Assembly: GCA_012295275.1 (NCBI GenBank)
Contig: CM022673.1
Span: 9,205,788 to 9,215,787, forward strand
Direction: 5' to 3'
Origin: Chrysomallon squamiferum
Taxonomy: Eukaryota; Mollusca; Gastropoda; Neomphalida; Peltospiridae
DNA: 10,000 nucleotides
A program made the translations under genes and the position numbers. The first letter of the stretch is position 1. Each line of letters begins with the position of its first letter. Below, piece by piece: positions 8,082 to 10,000 of this stretch. Below the pieces are notes generated by a model. The model made no database searches. It worked only from the letters and a program-made list of their open reading frames with translations, and was not told where the DNA came from.

Positions 8082-8103
8082 TATTAATTAGTTAATTAAT
8101 TAA
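8082..8103. repeat. TTAATTAA-type palindromic AT repeat
   Basis: ATTAATTAGTTAATTAATTAA is a run of TTAA-phased four-base units and is nearly self-complementary. TTAA is also a common transposon target, but no terminal inverted repeats are visible around it. Confidence 0.6.
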
Positions 8104-8124
8104 AGAGAAGGTATGACACAATGT

Positions 8125-8235
8125 GTCCTTACACTTCCAAAATTAGCTCATAATGGCAACCGCCAATGGGAACTGAACCCAGAACATGTCACTCTTAAAG
8201 CCGCTAATTTAACCATAGCCTTCCAAGACGTGTTC
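8125..8235 (-). mobile_element. decayed tRNA-derived SINE head (cephalopod type)
   Basis: On the minus strand, GGTTCAGTTCC (8169-8179) matches a Pol III B box and is preceded by ACATGTTCTG, while TGGTTAAATTAG (8204-8215) resembles an A box. The order GGCTATGGTTAA, then TAGCGGCTT, ACATGTTCTGGGTTCAGT and TCCC parallels the tRNA-like head I remember from octopus SINEs. The A-to-B spacing is about 36 bases, shorter than the roughly 44 of a tRNA, so the copy seems to carry an internal deletion. No intact 3' tail or target-site duplication is evident. It is almost certainly not a functional tRNA. Family assignment is from memory and not verified. Confidence 0.55.
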
Positions 8236-8258
8236 ATTGCTATAGATAGAATATAAAG

Positions 8259-8526
8259 GATGCAACCACAGAACATAAAGGAAGTCACGGATATCTTCCT
8301 TATATAAGATACAGCCACATATATAATATAATTTTCCATTAAAGATACAACCACAGAATATAAAATAAATTGTGAATATATTCTCTATTAAAGATACAAT
8401 CAAACCATGAATACATTCTCTATTAACGATACAACCACAGGACATAAAATAAACCGTGAATATATTCTCTATTAAAGGTACACTCAAAGAACATAAAGTA
8501 AACCGTGGACATGTTCTCTGTTTAAA
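8259..8526 (+). repeat. 49-bp minisatellite, six units, two with different deletions
   Basis: Units start with GAT(A/G)CAACCACAGAACATAA or variants and end with TCTCTATTAAA. Boundaries are 8259-8307 (49), 8308-8343 (36), 8344-8392 (49), 8393-8427 (35), 8428-8476 (49) and 8477-8526 (50). The two short units have lost different internal segments: unit two in the middle-to-right part, unit four most of the GAACATAAAATAAA section. Units three and five are most alike, and the outer units one and six are the most diverged. The period is not a multiple of three, so the minus-strand frames crossing the array (8148-8354, 8209-8487) are repeat translations. The array starts about 25 bases after the SINE-like remnant. 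Confidence 0.9.
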
Positions 8527-8880
8527 ACTACGGTCAGCAATGTTTATTCTGCTCGTACGGCGGTGACCACTGTGTGCTTTTCTTGTGGACCTCCTTGTTT
8601 GATCTGAAGAGGATTAACTTTATTATAATCCGATTTGCATTATCGGTCGACAACTAAAGTGTTTGCGGCAAACACTCTTGAAGTATTTGTCCACTTTTAA
8701 ACTCGTCGAAATCCCTGTTCGTAGATTAACGCGACATTTTCACCCTTTGCATTGCAGTGTAAGCAGAGCCATCGTAGATACTCTGTGATCCTATTTGAGA
8801 GATGTTCTGAAATGAAATAGTTTATGGTGTTCCCGTAGGGAATGGTCGAATTTATTACTTAATAATGTCTGTAGAAAACT
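8527..8880. promoter_or_regulatory. complex block with 19-bp palindrome and octamer, candidate regulatory
   Basis: The block contains the exact reverse octamer ATTTGCAT at 8633-8640. Eighteen bases on, AGTGTTTGC (8658-8666) and GCAAACACT (8668-8676) form a perfect inverted repeat around a single G. GCAAACA is a fork-head-like core, so the palindrome carries two facing cores. Further on there are CTTTGCATTGCAGTG near 8746 and several CG dinucleotides. No gene is seen. A regulatory role is inference. Confidence 0.35.
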
Positions 8881-8908
8881 TGGAAGAGAAATTAGAAAGA
8901 GTGAAAAC

Positions 8909-8951
<43 letters not shown>

Positions 8952-8952
8952 A
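8909..8952 (+). repeat. (AGAA)11 microsatellite
   Basis: Eleven uninterrupted AGAA units form a purine-only stretch, preceded by imperfect GAAA-rich sequence from about 8886. Confidence 0.95.
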
Positions 8953-8984
8953 TGACAAATAAATAGAAAACGCAAAACTTTTTT

Positions 8985-9234
8985 TATTATTATTATTGTT
9001 ATTATTACTGTTATTATTTTTTTATTGCGGTTGTTGTTGTTGCTGTTGTTGCTATTGTTGCTGCTGCTGTTATTTTTCTTTATACTGTTACTATTATAAT
9101 TCTGGTGATGACAATGTTAATGGTGATGTTTTTGTTATTTCAGTTGTTGTTGTTATAATCATTATTATCATCATCATCATCATTATCGTTTTTATTGTTG
9201 TTGTTGTGGTTGTTGTTTATATTATTATTATTAC
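8985..9234 (+). repeat. compound trinucleotide tract TTA/TTG/TGC/ATC
   Basis: About 250 bases are built from triplets: TTA, then TTG, GCT/TGC, a less regular centre (9075-9140), then TTG, ATC (about 9167-9185), TTG and TTA again. The 85-codon frame at 8996-9253 reads Leu, Cys, Val and Ile runs and is an artefact. The outer parts are both TTA and the inner parts TTG, giving a roughly nested arrangement. Confidence 0.85.
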
Positions 9235-9240
9235 TAAAGT

Positions 9241-9569
9241 ACGATTACTTTAATGAACTAAACAGATGATAATAACAGTGTAAAAAGATTAACCAAAATA
9301 TAAGCCATCAGATAAACGGTTTTTTTCCAATTAACTGGTCTAACAATGAAATAATCAGCGGCTTTCTGAACAGCAAGAAATCACAACTGAACGAACGCAG
9401 CTGTTCTGCTATTTGCATATTTCCTTATTTTTACTTATTATTTATTTTTATCCCTTATTATCATTTACTCGGCAGTACCTGCTGATATTTCGTCTGATAC
9501 CATTACGTAATACAGCAAAATGACTTAATTGCGGTATTACACGTTTCACTTGGTTTTTCTGTTAGAACT
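9241..9569. other. mostly AT-rich spacer, no gene
   Basis: I see no gene. Between 9345 and 9420 complexity rises: GAACAGC (9368-9374) and GCTGTTC (9400-9406) form a 7-bp inverted repeat, an E-box CAGCTG lies at 9398-9403, and an exact reverse octamer ATTTGCAT at 9411-9418. A TTTA/TTAT-rich stretch follows to about 9465. Confidence 0.5.
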
Positions 9570-9584
9570 GTGAGACTATAGGAA

Positions 9585-9665
9585 ACTGTCCAGTGGTCAA
9601 GCAGTTTTGATCTCTAGGGTTCCAGGACTGTAATTATTTACAGTTTATGATTATAACTGTATTTT
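9585..9665 (+). mobile_element. possible tRNA-like SINE fragment
   Basis: TGGTCAAGCAG (from 9594) resembles an A box and GGTTCCAGGAC (9618-9628) resembles a B box, in the right order. The start-to-start distance is only 24 bases, far shorter than in a tRNA, so the copy would have to be deleted inside. ACAGTT (9640-9645) and AACTGT (9655-9660) form a short inverted repeat just after. This could be chance. Confidence 0.25.
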
Positions 9666-10000
9666 ATTAAGGCTTTGATTTCGTAAGATAAAATTCACCG
9701 TTGTTATCGATATTTGTTTGAAATGCTGCTCGATTTTATCAATAAATAAAAGGCTAATTAACCGTTACATATAATAATATGTAAAATATCTTATATGAAT
9801 ATCAGTTAGCGTTTCTAAACAAAAGACGTTATTATGTCATTTGGATAATTCAGTACATATTTTGTTTTGTTTTTTTGTTTATTTAACAAATATATACTTT
9901 TAGTTTGAAAATAACTGTTACATATTTTTAATATTGTACAAATTTTAATTCGACTCAGTTGAATAAATGCACTGGTATATCACATTGTATATTTATATTT
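9666..10000. other. AT-rich spacer with small hairpin, no gene
   Basis: TTACATAT (9765-9772) and ATATGTAA (9777-9784) form a perfect 8-bp stem with a 4-base loop. A TTTTG-rich stretch lies at about 9861-9885. No gene or further element is seen before the window ends. Confidence 0.5.

Noticed and set aside
8165-8220. Functional tRNA gene on the minus strand
   Set aside because: The A-B spacing is too short, the boxes are imperfect and no complete cloverleaf is visible; a decayed SINE head fits better.
8209-8487. 92-codon minus-strand frame with recurring Cys-Gly-Cys-Ile segments
   Set aside because: The recurrence is the 49-bp minisatellite read in changing phase, not a repeat protein.
8259-8526. 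CRISPR-like regular repeats
   Set aside because: The units are contiguous with no unique spacers, and the surrounding DNA looks eukaryotic.
8996-9253. Leu/Cys/Val/Ile-rich frame resembling a membrane peptide
   Set aside because: It is the translation of a compound trinucleotide tract.

Overview
The window looks like non-coding DNA from a large, AT-rich animal genome. I found no convincing protein-coding gene, rRNA or intact tRNA. The best lineage clue is a decayed tRNA-derived SINE head on the minus strand near 8125-8235. Its B-box side and flanks resemble, from memory, the tRNA-like SINEs abundant in octopus and squid. Long TTA, TTTA, TATC, TC and poly(T) tracts fit a cephalopod. I therefore favour a cephalopod, probably octopus, with moderate confidence; this is inference, not a database result.

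Layout: 1-330 is complex single-copy sequence after a clipped (AC)n edge. 331-830 is AT-rich with T and A tracts. 830-1560 is a complex block with POU and homeodomain-type motifs. 1556-1905 is a diverged tandem duplication. 1906-3002 is almost all AT-rich or simple-repeat DNA, with a 73/77-bp tandem duplication at its end. 3005-3590 is a second complex block, running into a perfect (TC)50 array at 3597-3697. 3798-4160 is a degenerate ACAATAC/CAGTA tract. 4490-4810 is a third complex block. 4842-6060 is dominated by T-rich and TTA-type repeats on the plus strand.

6420-6900 is the most distinctive block: GC- and CpG-rich against its surroundings, with clustered transcription-factor-like motifs. 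It is a candidate conserved enhancer, promoter or first untranslated exon. 6900-7560 is featureless AT-rich DNA and 7561-7910 is a fifth, weaker complex block. 8125-8526 holds the SINE-like remnant followed by a six-unit minisatellite with a 49-bp period. 8527-8880 is complex sequence with a 19-bp palindrome, followed by (GAAA)n at 8909-8952 and a 250-bp mixed trinucleotide tract at 8985-9234. The rest is AT-rich, with a weak second tRNA-like fragment near 9590 and a small hairpin near 9775.

All open frames of 60 codons or more that I examined are either simple-repeat translations or short, unrecognised and unsupported. The picture is alternating islands of single-copy, motif-rich DNA and seas of microsatellite, as expected in a long intergenic region or intron of a regulated gene. 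I did not find a new multi-gene system; the interesting material is regulatory and repeat-evolutionary.
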